The notes: generated by a model from the letters alone, not told the origin. DNA of 64,000 nucleotides from Vibrio alfacsensis (GCF_003544875.1 NZ_CP032093.1:186001-250000); one strand, 5' to 3'; positions 48,696-60,260 are shown, counted from the stretch's first letter. Numbers and translations are program-made.

Positions 48696-50228
48696 ATGTC
48701 TGCTAAGAAGCCATTGGCTCTAGTTATCCTTGACGGTTACGGTTACCGTGAAGACACAGCAAGTAACGCAATTGCAAATGCTAAAACACCAGTTATGGAT
48801 GCACTGATTGCGAACAACCCTAACACTCTAATCTCTGCTTCAGGTATGGACGTTGGTCTACCTGATGGTCAAATGGGTAACTCAGAAGTTGGTCACACCA
48901 ACATCGGTGCAGGTCGCGTTGTATACCAAGATCTAACTCGTATTACTAAATCTATCGCTGACGGTGAATTTGCTGAGACAGCAGCACTAGTAGAAGCTAT
49001 CGACTCTGCTGTAAAAGCTGAGAAAGCAGTACACATCATGGGTCTTATGTCTCCAGGTGGTGTTCACTCTCACGAAGATCACATCTACGCAGCCGTTGAA
49101 ATGGCCGCCGCTCGTGGCGCTGAGAAAATCTACCTACACTGCTTCCTAGACGGTCGTGACACGCCACCACGTAGTGCAGAAAACTCACTACAACGTTTCC
49201 AAGACCTATTTGCGAAACTAGGTAAAGGTCGCGTTGCTTCTCTAGTTGGTCGTTACTACGCAATGGACCGTGACAACAACTGGGATCGCGTTCAAGTGGC
49301 TTACGATCTTCTAACTCAAGCGAAAGCTGAGTTTACTTTCGATACGGCAGTTGCAGGTCTAGAAGCGGCTTACGCTCGCGGCGAAAATGACGAGTTCGTT
49401 AAAGCAACGGCAATCAAAGTAGATGGTCAAGAAGACGCAATCATGCAAGATGGCGATGCGGTTATCTTCATGAACTACCGTGCTGACCGTGCACGTCAAA
49501 TCACTCGTGCATTCGTTCCTGCATTTGACGGCTTCGAGCGCGCTGTATTCCCAGCAATCAACTTCGTGATGCTGACTCAATACGCAGCTGACATCCCTCT
49601 AGCTATCGCATTCCCACCTGCGTCTCTAGAAAACACGTACGGTGAGTGGCTATCTAAGCAAGGTCAAACTCAGCTACGTATCTCTGAAACAGAGAAATAC
49701 GCACACGTGACTTTCTTCTTCAACGGTGGTGTTGAGAACGAATTTGAAGGCGAAGAGCGTCAACTTGTTGCTTCTCCAAAAGTAGCAACTTACGACATGC
49801 AGCCAGAAATGAGCTCTCCAGAGCTAACAGAGAAGATGGTTGCGGCTATCAAGTCTGGTAAGTTCGATACTATCATCTGTAACTACCCGAACGCAGATAT
49901 GGTTGGTCACACTGGCGTTTACGAAGCGGCTGAGCAAGCTATCGAAGCACTAGACGAAAGCGTTGGTAAAGTGGTTGAAGCAATCAAAGAAGTTGGCGGT
50001 CAAATGTTAATTACTGCGGACCACGGTAACGCAGAGATGATGATCGACCCAGAAACTGGCGGCATCCACACTGCTCACACTAACCTACCAGTACCTCTAA
50101 TCTACGTAGGTGACAAAGCGGTTGAGTTCAAAGAAGGCGGTAAACTGTCTGACCTTGCTCCAACAATGCTTTCTCTAGCGGGTCTAGAAATTCCTGTAGA
50201 AATGTCTGGTGAAGTGCTAGTTAAGTAA
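48696..50228 (+). CDS. gpmM: 2,3-bisphosphoglycerate-independent phosphoglycerate mutase
   Basis: GpmM interconverts 3- and 2-phosphoglycerate using two Mn ions and a phosphoserine intermediate. From the ATG at 48696 (gagg upstream) it has 510 residues. The N-terminus [14 protein letters not shown] carries the first metal-binding Asp. The catalytic Ser is in [17 protein letters not shown], and metal ligands appear in [12 protein letters not shown] and [11 protein letters not shown]. The frame to 48642 adds 18 untypical residues. Codon use is strongly biased toward preferred codons, like groEL and pfkA, so it is highly expressed. Confidence 0.97.
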   Translation: MSAKKPLALVILDGYGYREDTASNAIANAKTPVMDALIANNPNTLISASGMDVGLPDGQMGNSEVGHTNIGAGRVVYQDLTRITKSIADGEFAETAALVEAIDSAVKAEKAVHIMGLMSPGGVHSHEDHIYAAVEMAAARGAEKIYLHCFLDGRDTPPRSAENSLQRFQDLFAKLGKGRVASLVGRYYAMDRDNNWDRVQVAYDLLTQAKAEFTFDTAVAGLEAAYARGENDEFVKATAIKVDGQEDAIMQDGDAVIFMNYRADRARQITRAFVPAFDGFERAVFPAINFVMLTQYAADIPLAIAFPPASLENTYGEWLSKQGQTQLRISETEKYAHVTFFFNGGVENEFEGEERQLVASPKVATYDMQPEMSSPELTEKMVAAIKSGKFDTIICNYPNADMVGHTGVYEAAEQAIEALDESVGKVVEAIKEVGGQMLITADHGNAEMMIDPETGGIHTAHTNLPVPLIYVGDKAVEFKEGGKLSDLAPTMLSLAGLEIPVEMSGEVLVK

Positions 50229-50250
50229 TTAACTGACGATTCAGAATGAT

Positions 50251-50280
50251 AAAAGCCCGAGTTCGACTCGGGCTTTTTTG
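50251..50280. terminator. Bidirectional terminator between gpmM and the EamA gene
   Basis: A perfect 12-bp stem (aaaagcccgagt / actcgggctttt) with loop tcg and T-runs both ways. It stops gpmM and the convergent EamA-family gene. Confidence 0.93.
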
Positions 50281-50363
50281 TATCTGTAATTCTGTGTTCG
50301 GTAAGGCGGTGCGTTACTGAGCTCAACAGTTACTAAGGTCAACAGGCCCTAATTGAACCTGAG

Positions 50364-51251
50364 CTACTGCACTAAGATGCCAGTGCCTATGACCGCCAGT
50401 GCTGCGCCAAACCAAGCGAATCGGTTCGGACGTTTCTTGGTGTAAACCCACAACAATGGCAGCAACATGATCGGCGTTGTTGAAGAAAGCAGAGCTACCA
50501 TTCCCACGTTACCCTCACGCAGGGCGTAAAGAATCAATGTCATACCAATCGCCATGGCCAAAAAGCCGTTTAATGCAGTGATGCCAAAAACTTTCCATGT
50601 GATAGTTTGCGTTGCGCGAGCCACTTTCGCGCCAATTAACCAGAGTGCACAGTGCGCGACGAAAGCACTGATCATACGAATCGCGGAGGCGGCAACAGGG
50701 TCAACATTGGTTTGCATGACAGGTTTTGCGATGATGCCACCCAGAGCCTGGCATATAGCGGCGGTTAATCCGAGCCCAACACCAATCCAAACGTTACCTT
50801 TGATGTCTTCTAGCGCGTTGCTAGTTTGCCCGCGTCGGCCGTAGAAAATTGCCATGACGACACCGCTAAAAACCAAGGCGGCACCAATCAGCTCCATACC
50901 CGTCATGCTTTCGCTAAATAGAAAGTAACCTAAAATGGCAGAGAAGACGGCGTGACAAGAAAATAGTAATCCTGCTTGGCGTGGCCCCATGCGATTCAAA
51001 CAGGCGAACAGAGCAGTATCGCCAATAAAAATGCCAATCAAACCGGACGCCATCATTGGTGTAATGTGTTCTGTCGAGACACTGAGCCAACCTCCCGTTA
51101 TCCATGCCATGCTAGAGAGAATCACCGCAGTACAACCCATACGCCAACGGCTATAGGCAAACGCCCCGAGATGCTGCGCGGGAACAACAGAAATTAAGCT
51201 AGAAACAGCCCATAAGAAAGCGGCGCATAACGCCAGCCATTCGTAACCCAT
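50364..51251 (-). CDS. EamA/DMT superfamily transporter
   Basis: This gene encodes 295 residues with ten predicted membrane helices in two EamA repeats. The first starts WLALCAAFLWAVSSLIS and the second near VWIGVGLGLTAAICQALGG, each ending in a conserved hydrophobic block (ELIGAALVFSGVVMAIFYG, FAWFGAALAVIGTGIL). DMT carriers export metabolites or amino acids; the substrate cannot be read. It is convergent with gpmM and shares its terminator. The start has aggat about ten bases upstream. No operon partner. Confidence 0.88.
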   Translation of the reverse strand: MGYEWLALCAAFLWAVSSLISVVPAQHLGAFAYSRWRMGCTAVILSSMAWITGGWLSVSTEHITPMMASGLIGIFIGDTALFACLNRMGPRQAGLLFSCHAVFSAILGYFLFSESMTGMELIGAALVFSGVVMAIFYGRRGQTSNALEDIKGNVWIGVGLGLTAAICQALGGIIAKPVMQTNVDPVAASAIRMISAFVAHCALWLIGAKVARATQTITWKVFGITALNGFLAMAIGMTLILYALREGNVGMVALLSSTTPIMLLPLLWVYTKKRPNRFAWFGAALAVIGTGILVQ

Positions 51252-51341
51252 GATTGCGAGACATCCTTGTAGAGCAGGGGAGATACTCTAATATGCATGA
51301 ATTTATAAAGATCGAAAAGTGTCTATCAGTACCAATAAAAA

Positions 51342-51360
51342 AGCAGCTCGTTGAGCTGCT
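51342..51360 (-). terminator. Rho-independent terminator after the chemoreceptor gene
   Basis: agcagctc-gtt-gagctgct is followed on the minus strand by ttttttattgg, 14 bases past the stop codon. Confidence 0.85.
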
Positions 51361-51374
51361 TCTAGGATATGGTT

Positions 51375-53255
51375 TTAGACTTTAAAGCGACTGATGTTCT
51401 CACGCATGGTGTTTGCGGTATCGTACATCTGACGTGCGCTTTCGCTGCTTTTGAGTGATTGCTCGGCAATGACGTCAGCATCGTCTTTGATGCCTTGTGT
51501 ATTGCGGCTGATGTCTTCGCTCACGGCACGTTGCTCTTCTGCTGCGCTTGCGATCTGCATTGCCATGTCGTTGATTTCTGTGATTGAGTTAGTGATGCTC
51601 GTTAGGCTGTCGTGTGCCTGCTGAGCATAATCAACGCTGGTATCTGCCAAGCTGGTGCTGCTTTGCATGCTATGAACCGCCAGTTTAGTGTTGTTTTGCA
51701 ATGTTTCGATCATGGTACGGATTTCTTCCGTTGACCCATGAGTGCGTTGGCTCAGTACGCGTACTTCATCTGCAACCACGGCAAACCCACGGCCTTGCTC
51801 ACCAGCACGCGCGGCTTCAATTGCGGCATTGAGTGCCAACAAGTTGGTTTGCTCTGCAATACCTTGGATGGTGGACAGGATTTGGTTGATGCTTTGCGTA
51901 TTCGCTTCCAACTCAGAAATCACGCTTGCGGCATCGCTCACTTGTTCTGCTAACTCGACAATCGCTTCACGGTTCTTCTGAATGACATTTTGTCCCTCAA
52001 TACATGCCGATGCAGAGTTTTGTGAAGCACTTGCCGTCAGTTCTGCGTGGCTTGCGACTTCTGCCGCTGTTGCTGACATTTCGTGAATCGCTGTCGCAAT
52101 TTGGTTGACATCATTTTGTTGATGTTCAACACGCCCAGCCGCCGTTGCGGACAACTCGTTTGCTTGGTTTGCTTGCTCTGAAAGTTGTTCGCTGTTTTCT
52201 ACAATGCCTTTTAGCATAGTCTGCATTTGTGCTAGAAATTGGTTCACATGCGTTGCCAGTTCGCCAATTTCATCCATACGTTCAATCTTAATGCGTTGAG
52301 TTAAATCCCCCTCGCCTTGAGATAGTTCAGAAATAGCTTCGGATAGCGTTTGGAGTGGATTGAGTAAACGAGTGATGATGTAAGTACTAATCGCAGCAAT
52401 AACAAGGTACAGAATGAGAGAGGCAATGGCTGTAAATGTGATTTGCTCTGAGACTGAGGCAAATGCCATTTCTTTATCTTGTACGATGCCTAATGACCAA
52501 TCAGTGCCAGGTACTTTCGCAATATAAACCAGTTTGTCACCTTGATTTGGCCATTGAATCGTCTCCAATTGGGCATCATTGGCTAGGCTCATCATGGTGC
52601 TTTGCGTAAGGCTAGGGTTAAGGTCAGTGAGCGGTTTTTGGCTTAGATTTTCATCTTTGTACGCAACGAGGTTATTGTTTCCATCAACAAGAAATGCAAA
52701 TCCATCGTTATCAATTTTAATGTTCAATATTTCATTGATGATGTCTGTAACGGTTAGGTCAGCAGCCAGTACACCTTGTTTTCCTTGGTTAAAGGCTTTT
52801 GCAAAGCTCACCACAATACTGCCATCAAAGTCTTGATAAGGCTCAGTGATGATCAGCTTAGATTGAGACATTGCATCTTGGTACCAAGGACGAGTGCGTG
52901 GGTCATAATCGGATGGCCAAGATTCAGTTTTGTCTCCGTAAGCGATAGTGCCATCAGAGAATCCCGCGTATACCGATAGGAACTTACCTGCCCGTTTAGT
53001 CAGCAGCATTTCCCTATCCGCATTCTCAGAATTAGCGATTAGGTTCTCGTTGGCTAGCATCATGTCGCTGCGAATCGCAAGCCAGTCACTGATGTAATTG
53101 CCAGTAGCGTAAGAAATATTTTGGATTTCTCGATTGAGCGTTGAAGATGTTTCTTCACGAAGTTGACTCACCGACACCCAAGCTTGAACGCCACTAACAA
53201 TGGCGATAATGATTGCAATCGCAATCTGTATTTTTAATTTTATGGTGTTTCTCAT
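51375..53255 (-). CDS. Methyl-accepting chemotaxis protein with dCache sensor
   Basis: A 626-residue transmembrane chemoreceptor. A first membrane helix ([20 protein letters not shown]) is followed by a periplasmic double-Cache domain (about 30-270). A second helix (about 275-297), HAMP, and the cytoplasmic signalling hairpin follow, with tip [29 protein letters not shown]. The Cache domain has [16 protein letters not shown] and GVLAADLTV, the Arg-Trp-Tyr-Tyr-Asp-Asp pattern linked to amino-acid binding in dCache domains. So an amino-acid or related ligand is likely but unproven. No C-terminal CheR-tether pentapeptide is present. It is monocistronic. Confidence 0.92.
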   Translation of the reverse strand: MRNTIKLKIQIAIAIIIAIVSGVQAWVSVSQLREETSSTLNREIQNISYATGNYISDWLAIRSDMMLANENLIANSENADREMLLTKRAGKFLSVYAGFSDGTIAYGDKTESWPSDYDPRTRPWYQDAMSQSKLIITEPYQDFDGSIVVSFAKAFNQGKQGVLAADLTVTDIINEILNIKIDNDGFAFLVDGNNNLVAYKDENLSQKPLTDLNPSLTQSTMMSLANDAQLETIQWPNQGDKLVYIAKVPGTDWSLGIVQDKEMAFASVSEQITFTAIASLILYLVIAAISTYIITRLLNPLQTLSEAISELSQGEGDLTQRIKIERMDEIGELATHVNQFLAQMQTMLKGIVENSEQLSEQANQANELSATAAGRVEHQQNDVNQIATAIHEMSATAAEVASHAELTASASQNSASACIEGQNVIQKNREAIVELAEQVSDAASVISELEANTQSINQILSTIQGIAEQTNLLALNAAIEAARAGEQGRGFAVVADEVRVLSQRTHGSTEEIRTMIETLQNNTKLAVHSMQSSTSLADTSVDYAQQAHDSLTSITNSITEINDMAMQIASAAEEQRAVSEDISRNTQGIKDDADVIAEQSLKSSESARQMYDTANTMRENISRFKV

Positions 53256-53531
53256 TGTCCTACCTTCATAAAACAGACAAGAAGTTCAATGTCACTATCA
53301 GTGACGCCAAGTGATATGAGACGATTCAAGTACGAATAGTGACATGAAAGGCTGTAAGGTATATATCGACATTCATTCGATATACTTGAGGGAATCAGTG
53401 CAAATAATGCTCAAAAATTTGTTGAATGAATATGAGAGTGGGATCTAAAGAAAATTATTTTATAGATCAGACAGTAAAATCTTCGTTGAAGATCCACTGA
53501 GGTGTTTGCTCACACCTCAGTAGCCCGCGTT

Positions 53532-54947
53532 CTAGAATAATATGAGAACAGCGCCGTAAACGATAAACAAACCAACTAAGCCGATGATTAAGCCGACCTT
53601 GGCCATGTCTTTACTTTCGATTAAGCCTGTTGAGTATGCCAGTGAGTTTGGTGGTGTTGATACAGGTAAGATCATACCGAGTGATGCAGAGAACGCGACG
53701 ACAACAAGTAAGCCTTGTAACCCACCTATGGCAGCCAAACTAGGCATAGATACGCCAATGGCCGCCGCGATAGGCATCAATAGGTTTGCTGTTGCCGTAT
53801 TAGACATAAAGTTCGCCATCAACCAACACACAATGGAAAGTGCAACCACAACCGCAAATGGTGATAATGTTTCGTAGTCAATTGCGTGGGCTAGGGCTTC
53901 TGCTAATCCGGTTTTATCCAGAGCAATGCCAATGGCAATACCACCAGCAACTAGCCACAGGACATCCCAGTTAATCAGCTTTAGCTCTTCTTTACCCATG
54001 ATGCCGGTAAGAGTGAACACCGCAAGTGGGATGATGGCGACAACATAGGTATTCATTCCGTGTATTTTGGTCGTCATCCACAGCACGATCGTCATGGCGA
54101 AAGTGATATACACCACAATAGCACGCCAACTCTTCTTAAACGTACCATTTAATCGCAACTTCATTTCTGGTTCACTACTTGGGAATAGTTTTTGTAGTAG
54201 GAACCAAGCAATGGTGAGCTGCACTAAAACGAAAGGTAAGCCCATCATCATCCAAGAAAGGAAATCGATACTGTTTTCACCCGTTAAGTATTGAAGTGCA
54301 ATTGCGTTAGGAGGGGTGCCGATTGGTGTCGCTATACCACCAGTGTTAGCAGCAATAGGAATACACAACACTAACGCCTTAACACCTAAATCGCCTTTTG
54401 GTGCAGCAGCTACGATAGGGCCAAGTAAAGCGAGCATCATTACGGTTGTTGCCGTATTAGACATAAACATGGAAAACACAGCCGTGATCAACATTAAACC
54501 CAGCATGATGAATTTTGGCTGAGTACCAAATGGTTTGAGCAATACGCGGGCGAGGTTGTTATCAAGTTCGTATTTTGAAGCGGAAATCGCGAGAGCAAAT
54601 CCGCCCATGAATAAAATGATGATAGGGGAAGAGAAAGCGGAAAAAATATCGGTGTACGCAATCAAGTCACCTAAATCATGTCCTGGGGGAGGATTGCGAA
54701 ACAAGTGTAATCCTTTGTCTGAGATCATGATTAATTCAAGGGCGATAATCAGAATGGAAGTGGCAAAAACGGGGACGGGTTCAAGTACCCACAGCAATGC
54801 AGCAAGAAGAAATATGGCCAGAAGACGATGTTGAATTAACGTAAGATCCTCAATGGGGATCACGTCTATGGGCATCATTAATACGCCTAGTGGAACTAAT
54901 AAGCACACCAGTAATTTGACCAGTGTGTCCGCACTCATCTTCGGCAT
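53532..54947 (-). CDS. SLC13/DASS family sodium:dicarboxylate-type symporter
   Basis: This gene encodes 471 residues with about 11-13 membrane segments. The two inverted halves each contain the DASS substrate/Na+ motif Ser-Asn-Thr: SMFMSNTATTVMMLAL in the first and MANFMSNTATANLLMPI in the second. The associated segments are ANTGGIATPIGTPPNAIA and LPVSTPPNSLAYSTG. These are the known carboxylate-binding features of VcINDY-type transporters, so succinate, citrate or similar anions are likely. It starts at 54947 with aagggg six bases upstream. It lies upstream of the chemoreceptor in the same direction but with about 275 bases between, so a functional link is speculative. Confidence 0.92.
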   Translation of the reverse strand: MPKMSADTLVKLLVCLLVPLGVLMMPIDVIPIEDLTLIQHRLLAIFLLAALLWVLEPVPVFATSILIIALELIMISDKGLHLFRNPPPGHDLGDLIAYTDIFSAFSSPIIILFMGGFALAISASKYELDNNLARVLLKPFGTQPKFIMLGLMLITAVFSMFMSNTATTVMMLALLGPIVAAAPKGDLGVKALVLCIPIAANTGGIATPIGTPPNAIALQYLTGENSIDFLSWMMMGLPFVLVQLTIAWFLLQKLFPSSEPEMKLRLNGTFKKSWRAIVVYITFAMTIVLWMTTKIHGMNTYVVAIIPLAVFTLTGIMGKEELKLINWDVLWLVAGGIAIGIALDKTGLAEALAHAIDYETLSPFAVVVALSIVCWLMANFMSNTATANLLMPIAAAIGVSMPSLAAIGGLQGLLVVVAFSASLGMILPVSTPPNSLAYSTGLIESKDMAKVGLIIGLVGLFIVYGAVLILF

Positions 54948-55074
54948 CGGCAGCCCCTTACAAAGTTCATTCTTGATACTAGACTAAACGATAGTTTTTT
55001 TAAGGACTTAGAGGTGGGTATGAGTTTGAGCAAGAAAGGTTGAATTTCGAACAGAGTTTTGCTTTTTGTCAAAA

Positions 55075-55102
55075 AAGCCCCTAAGTAAAAACTCAGGGGC
55101 TT
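55075..55102 (-). terminator. Rho-independent terminator after the lipoprotein gene
   Basis: The stem aagcccct ... aggggctt, with extra inner agt/act pairing, is followed on the minus strand by tttttt. It is intact although the gene upstream is frameshifted. Confidence 0.85.
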
Positions 55103-55120
55103 GATACATGCTTAGTAGGC

Positions 55121-57186
55121 TTATTCAGTAATTGAACCTTTCTCTTTGCTTAGTTGGTATGCATCTTCATATACCGAAAGATCAATTGGTTTGAGTACAT
55201 TGATACGAGGGAAAATCCAATAACGTTCAGTTACACTGTTATCTGTGGTGTATGTTTCACGCACTTTTATGTCCTCTAAAACGAGATGATATCCATTTTC
55301 TAGAGTACTTATTGTCTTCCAATTACGCTTCCTTTCATGGACCCAATAACCCGCATCATAGGTCCCACTTAGAACATAATCATATTGATTTGGAGAAGCC
55401 CATTGTTGGATGAAGTCATTGTGAGTGGTGAAATATGGCAAGCCGTTTTCTTCATCGTCGTATGTTGTCCAAATTCTAGATGCTTCACCACTATCAGCCA
55501 AAGCATAGCCATATACACTATCAACATTTTGAGTGTTAGGTTTATTTTCACTCGATGTCCAAATATTAAGCGATGAGCCTAGTATATTTGGCATTGATTG
55601 AACTACGTCTTCTGCAAGCGAGCTTTCTTCCTGTTCAAATGGTGCAATCCATCGAAACATGTTTAATTCTTTGTCATTGATACGAAAGCTAATAATAGCA
55701 CTGATAAGGCCATTTATTTCATCGTGAGCTCGGTAGGAGACGGTCCATCCATCTGGAGAGGTAATGGTTAATTGGCCAGAATCAAAGTGCCATCTCCCTA
55801 TAGTATTACCAACAGAATCGAGTACCTCCATGTTTTCATCTAGAGTTATTCGTTGGTAAATCGCCCAGTTTTGTATGCTTTCATCATAAGACTGATCGAG
55901 TTCTTTGATAACAGGCATAGCCCAATCTCCAATAGGGGCTTCTGACCAAATTTCATTGTTTTGAATATTTTTGCTTAGTACCGTGGTTCCAACTGATTCT
56001 GTGGTGACGGTTGGCTCACCATTAGGCCATTCAATCGGATAATCAAGAGTTAGTTGGTAGGTGTATTTGACCGCGACTTTACTTTCTTGTCCTTTTGTTA
56101 GTTTAGATAATTTCATTCCTCGTAGAGTTTTATTTACCCAATAACTAGGGCGGTGAGGGAGAGGTAAAGCTGTCAGTATATCTTCACCGAACAGATCAAC
56201 GATTTCATCAAGCTCTAAATGATCTACACTTGCATCAATATCTAAAGAAGATAGGTATAACTCACCCGTTGGTGTAATCACCCAAGTTGAACTCTCATCA
56301 GGCGAGAGTTCGTAGTTCCATGGCTGGCCTAACCAAGCTTGATTATTTTCATTGATGCGTAGGACATTGCCATAAGCAGGAACCCAACCATCAGCCACAG
56401 AGGCATGGAGTACGTAAGTACCCTCAATCTCGTCAAGAGTAAAGTTAGGGGTTACTGATGGATCTTCAATGGTTTGTTGCTTTGCTTGTTCAACCGCTTT
56501 GAATAACTCAGTAATGAATTCCCCCGATTCATCAAGCATTTTGTTTTTAGCAAAGTAATCCTCTAAGGAAGTCTCGACACCTTGATCAGAGGCGGTAAGT
56601 ATATCTAAGATACTGCTCTCATTTTCTGGTGTGTAGTCAGGGTTGTCGGCTAAAACTTTAATAATGGCACTGATTTCAAGTAGTGTTTCTACATCGACAG
56701 ATGATTCGGCCGCCATAAGTGCTTCATCGTTAGTAATATCTTTACCAAGTTGCTCAGTTAAGACATGCATCGCCGTGCTGATTTGAGTGATCGCTGTTCG
56801 TGAAGATTCTTCTTGTTCTAGCGTTGCATCGTCACCCGCTTGTTCGATTAGAGATCCAAATGAACCGAGTTGACTTGTAAGTTCAATATGAGCTTGATCT
56901 CCTTCCCTTTGGCGGTGATTTGTACCATTTCCGAGCCAGTTAACGAGCCGTCTTCATATTCAAAATCAAGAGAATATAAGCCGGTAGCATCTGCGGTCGT
57001 GGTAAAGGCTTTATCACCAATTGTGGCCGTGATTGCTGCATTTGAAACTGGGGCATCAGTCGCGATACCTTGAATGGAAAAATTGAGTTTGGCGGGTTCA
57101 ACCACACTCGGTGATGAATCATCGTCACTACAGGCTGAGGCCAAGAGGGCCGAGGATATCACGAAACCAACTTTCGTTAAACGCAT
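55121..57186 (-). pseudogene. Large lipoprotein gene split by a one-base frameshift
   Basis: The first part (57186 down to 56848) encodes a lipoprotein signal (SSALLASAC, lipidated Cys near residue 19). A carboxypeptidase-regulatory-like beta domain follows (LNFSIQGIATDAPVSNAAI ... TTTADATGLYSLDFEY), then the frame ends prematurely. The second frame continues from about 56900 to 55121. Adding one base in the ccc run at 56905-56907 (ggg on the coding strand) joins the frames into about 688 codons, reading ITAKGEGDQAHIELTSQLG at the junction, with no stop until 55121. The large C-terminal part is rich in Trp, Tyr and Asp and I do not recognise it. Either a real inactivating deletion or a sequencing error. 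Bases 56770-56848 lack stops in the second frame. Confidence 0.82.
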
Positions 57187-57403
57187 TACATGTTCCTTAT
57201 AATTTATTCATCCATAACGTGAGCACAAGTGCCACGTATTACTTCTAAATGGTTAGAAGAGTGAATACTTTAATAAGCAATATTCAGCATATCAATGTGA
57301 TGCATTTGGTTGCGTTAAATTTTTGATCTAAATTGTATTTTGTTGTTTCAGTTTTTAATTGGGGGAGGGAGTAGGTAATGCGCGTTTTGAGAGTGGAATA
57401 GTA

Positions 57404-57430
57404 AAAGGCCTCCAGCGGTTGGAGGCCTTT
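57404..57430 (-). terminator. Rho-independent terminator after psd
   Basis: A 10-bp stem (aaaggcctcc / ggaggccttt) with a 7-base loop and, on the minus strand, tttacta after the stem. It ends rsgA-psd. Confidence 0.88.
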
Positions 57431-57450
57431 ATATAATTTGAGCAAAGAAC

Positions 57451-58308
57451 TTACTGCTGATGAGCGTAAGGTGTCCCCATTACGGTAGGTTTGCCATTTT
57501 TCATGCTTTCATCGAATGCGATAGCATCTTTTGCGAAAAGGTTAATAACGGTTGACCCAAGCTTGAAGCGACCCATTTCTTCGCCTTTTTTCAAGATAAC
57601 GGCTTTGTCACCCTCTGCAGGGTAATCCCATTTGAATACCGTGTTACCACGAGGTGGCGTGATGGTGCCTGCCCATACTTGTTCAATGCTACCTACGATG
57701 GTTGCACCAACCAATACTTGTGCCATTGGTCCGAACTCAGTATCAAAGATACATACTACGCGCTCGTTGCGTGCGAATAGGTTTGGCACGTTCTCTGCGG
57801 TTAATGGGTTCACTGAGAATAGGTCTCCAGGAACGTAAATCATCTGACGCAGTGTTCCGTCGCATGGCATATGAACACGGTGGTAGTCACGAGGCGACAG
57901 GTACAAGGTTGCGAAAGAACCGTCTTGGAACTCTTCCGCTAGCTTTGCGTCCCCACCAAGTAGTTCCTGCGCTGAGAAGTTATGACCTTTAGCTTGGATT
58001 AGCTGACCATCTTCAATCGGACCGAATTGGCTTACGCATGCGTCCGCAGGGTGAGTAATCACTTTTTCACCATCAACAATTGGACGGGCGCCATCTTTAA
58101 GCTCACGAACAAAGAACTCGTTGAAAGTTTTGAAGTGTTTAGGATCGGAGTGCTTCGCCTCATCCATGTTCACATTGTATTGTTTGATAAACCAGCGAAT
58201 GATTGCTGTTGTTAGACTGCCAGCCTTAGCTGAAGCCAGTTTACCCACAAGGCGCGTTAGTCCGTGTTGTGGGATCCAGTACTGCAGTCCAACTTTAATC
58301 TTGTCCAT
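57451..58308 (-). CDS. psd: Phosphatidylserine decarboxylase proenzyme
   Basis: Psd converts phosphatidylserine to phosphatidylethanolamine at the inner membrane. It self-cleaves to create a pyruvoyl group. The 285 residues contain the cleavage motif LGST in [13 protein letters not shown] (about residue 253), with the small alpha subunit after it, and the conserved segment [19 protein letters not shown] with the catalytic His. It follows rsgA on the same strand (116 bases), the E. coli order. The E. coli neighbour mscM is absent downstream. The gene ends in a terminator. Confidence 0.97.
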   Translation of the reverse strand: MDKIKVGLQYWIPQHGLTRLVGKLASAKAGSLTTAIIRWFIKQYNVNMDEAKHSDPKHFKTFNEFFVRELKDGARPIVDGEKVITHPADACVSQFGPIEDGQLIQAKGHNFSAQELLGGDAKLAEEFQDGSFATLYLSPRDYHRVHMPCDGTLRQMIYVPGDLFSVNPLTAENVPNLFARNERVVCIFDTEFGPMAQVLVGATIVGSIEQVWAGTITPPRGNTVFKWDYPAEGDKAVILKKGEEMGRFKLGSTVINLFAKDAIAFDESMKNGKPTVMGTPYAHQQ

Positions 58309-58424
58309 CTTTATTTCCGATACTTCTGTTAGATTCTCGCTTTAGGGCGCGTGATGTTACTGAAATTTAATCTGCTTGTCAGTATTAGGTGATGTTTTCT
58401 TACACAATCACAGACTCAATCCTG

Positions 58425-59489
58425 TTACAAGTCTGCCTTTTTGCTGCGTGAGTACTGACGGTTTGCTTTGTTTTCTCCCATGCTTTCTAGAATGCGATGG
58501 TAGTTTTCAAAGCGCGTTTCATTGATGTCGCCTTTCTCAACCGCTTCACGCAGAATACAGCCAGGGTCATCGTTGTGTTTGCAGTCTCGGAACTTACAGC
58601 CACCAAGATAAGGGCGGAATTCTACGAAAGCTTTAGTGACTTCTTCCGCCTCTAAATGCCAAAGTCCAAACTCACGTACTCCCGGTGAATCAATAAGGTC
58701 GCCACCAGTTGGGATATGGTAAAGACGTGCCGCAGTGGTCGTATGTTGCCCTAATCCGGAGTTTTCGGATACTTCACCTTCTTCCACTTCTTGTTCTAGT
58801 TCTGGCATCAGCGCATTGACAAGGCTGGATTTTCCGACACCGGATTGCCCAACGAATATATTGATACGATCTCTTAGTTGCACCTCAAGCTCAGCAATAC
58901 CTTCCCCTGTCTTTTTACTAACAAACAGAACTTTATAGCCGATGCGCTGATATTCAGTCAGCCATTGTTCATACGTTGCGCGGTCTTTTTCTTCTAACAG
59001 ATCAACCTTGTTCAAGACGAGCAATGGCGCAATGCTGAGCGTTTCTGAAGCAACTAAGTACCGGTCAATGATATTAAGAGAAAGCTCTGGTAATACTGAA
59101 GAGACGATCACCATCTGGTCGATGTTGGCAGCAACCGGTTTTAGACCATCGTAATAGTCAGGGCGAGTGAGCATCGATGAACGAGGTTCCACCGCTTCAA
59201 CAACGCCAGAGATCCCTGCCATGGACTCTAGCCCCTCGCGCCAAAGCACGCGATCACCAGAGACCAGTGACTCAATGCCACGGCGAAGGTTACAGCGTTG
59301 TATTTCACCCGTTTCTAAATCTTCGATATCAGCGTGCTGACCAAAGCGGGTGATGACCAATCCCTGTTTGCTTGCGCCTAGCATAGTTTCATCCCATTGA
59401 ACGGAATCTTCTTGCTTCTTAAGGCGCTTTTGTTGGTTGCTGCGTACGCGACGCACTTGACCTTTGGTTAACTTTTTCTTTTTTGCCAC
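58425..59489 (-). CDS. rsgA: Small-ribosomal-subunit biogenesis GTPase RsgA
   Basis: RsgA is a circularly permuted GTPase that acts late in 30S maturation and is stimulated by ribosomes. The 354 residues begin with a basic tail ([25 protein letters not shown]), then an OB domain. The permuted GTPase motifs are G4 [11 protein letters not shown]1 [16 protein letters not shown] and G3 [13 protein letters not shown]. The C-terminal zinc finger uses C-H-C residues in [16 protein letters not shown]. It is divergent from orn and is probably co-transcribed with psd. Confidence 0.97.
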   Translation of the reverse strand: MAKKKKLTKGQVRRVRSNQQKRLKKQEDSVQWDETMLGASKQGLVITRFGQHADIEDLETGEIQRCNLRRGIESLVSGDRVLWREGLESMAGISGVVEAVEPRSSMLTRPDYYDGLKPVAANIDQMVIVSSVLPELSLNIIDRYLVASETLSIAPLLVLNKVDLLEEKDRATYEQWLTEYQRIGYKVLFVSKKTGEGIAELEVQLRDRINIFVGQSGVGKSSLVNALMPELEQEVEEGEVSENSGLGQHTTTAARLYHIPTGGDLIDSPGVREFGLWHLEAEEVTKAFVEFRPYLGGCKFRDCKHNDDPGCILREAVEKGDINETRFENYHRILESMGENKANRQYSRSKKADL

Positions 59490-59618
59490 AATGTTGTACT
59501 TAATATGGGGTCAATCAAACGATTGAGTTCGATCTCGACTCAGGTTTGTGAGTATCGTGTTTCAAGTATTTTCAGGTATAGTACCTCTTTTATCGATAAA
59601 CAAATAGGCAGCGTAACC

Positions 59619-60164
59619 ATGTCCTTTAGCGATCAAAATTTAATTTGGGTTGATTTAGAGATGACAGGACTTGATCCTGAGACGCACAAAATCATTGAAA
59701 TCGCCTCTATCGTCACTGATAGTGAACTAAACATTTTGGCAGAAGGTCCAGTGCTAGCAGTACATCAGCCTGAAGATGAATTGGCTAAGATGGATGATTG
59801 GTGCACGAATACCCATACAGCAAGCGGCTTGGTTGAACGTGTACGCAATAGTGACATTACAGAACAAGATGCAGTAGCGAAAACCATCGAATTTCTGGAA
59901 AAATGGGTGCCTAAAGGTGTATCTCCGATCTGTGGTAACAGCATTGGTCAAGACCGCCGTTTTCTTTATAAACATATGCCAGAGCTTGAAGAATATTTCC
60001 ATTACCGCTACCTAGACGTGAGCACGCTAAAGGAACTGACTCGCCGTTGGAAACCAGAAGTCCTCGATGGTTTTTCTAAACAAGGAACACATTTGGCGCT
60101 GGATGATATTCGAGAGTCAATTGCAGAGCTTAAGTACTATCGTGAAACGATCTTTACGATCTAA
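59619..60164 (+). CDS. orn: Oligoribonuclease
   Basis: Orn is a DEDDh 3'-5' exoribonuclease that degrades 2-5-mer RNA, including the pGpG product of c-di-GMP breakdown. I start at the ATG 59619 ([20 protein letters not shown]), giving 181 residues, the E. coli length, with aggcag upstream; the frame to 59505 is not family-like. Catalytic motifs are [24 protein letters not shown] and [17 protein letters not shown]. It lies just upstream of the tRNA array, which has its own promoter. Confidence 0.97.
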   Translation: MSFSDQNLIWVDLEMTGLDPETHKIIEIASIVTDSELNILAEGPVLAVHQPEDELAKMDDWCTNTHTASGLVERVRNSDITEQDAVAKTIEFLEKWVPKGVSPICGNSIGQDRRFLYKHMPELEEYFHYRYLDVSTLKELTRRWKPEVLDGFSKQGTHLALDDIRESIAELKYYRETIFTI

Positions 60165-60260
60165 CTGTTAAGGCTGTGATCCAAATTGTTGTAATAAATG
60201 AACCTTTTGCTTGCTTTTTCATCGATCAGTAAAAATTTAAAGATTTTTTGAACGAAGGAC

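Noticed and set aside
53479..53521. Hairpins downstream of the DASS gene as its terminator
   Set aside because: The larger stem (53496-53521) lacks a T-run and the smaller (atcttc/gaagat) is weak, so no terminator is called.
56890..56915. Programmed frameshift joining the two lipoprotein frames
   Set aside because: The required shift falls at aaa ggg without an X-XXY-YYZ slippery heptamer. The nearby aggag-like bases are suggestive but not enough; a deletion or sequencing error is simpler.
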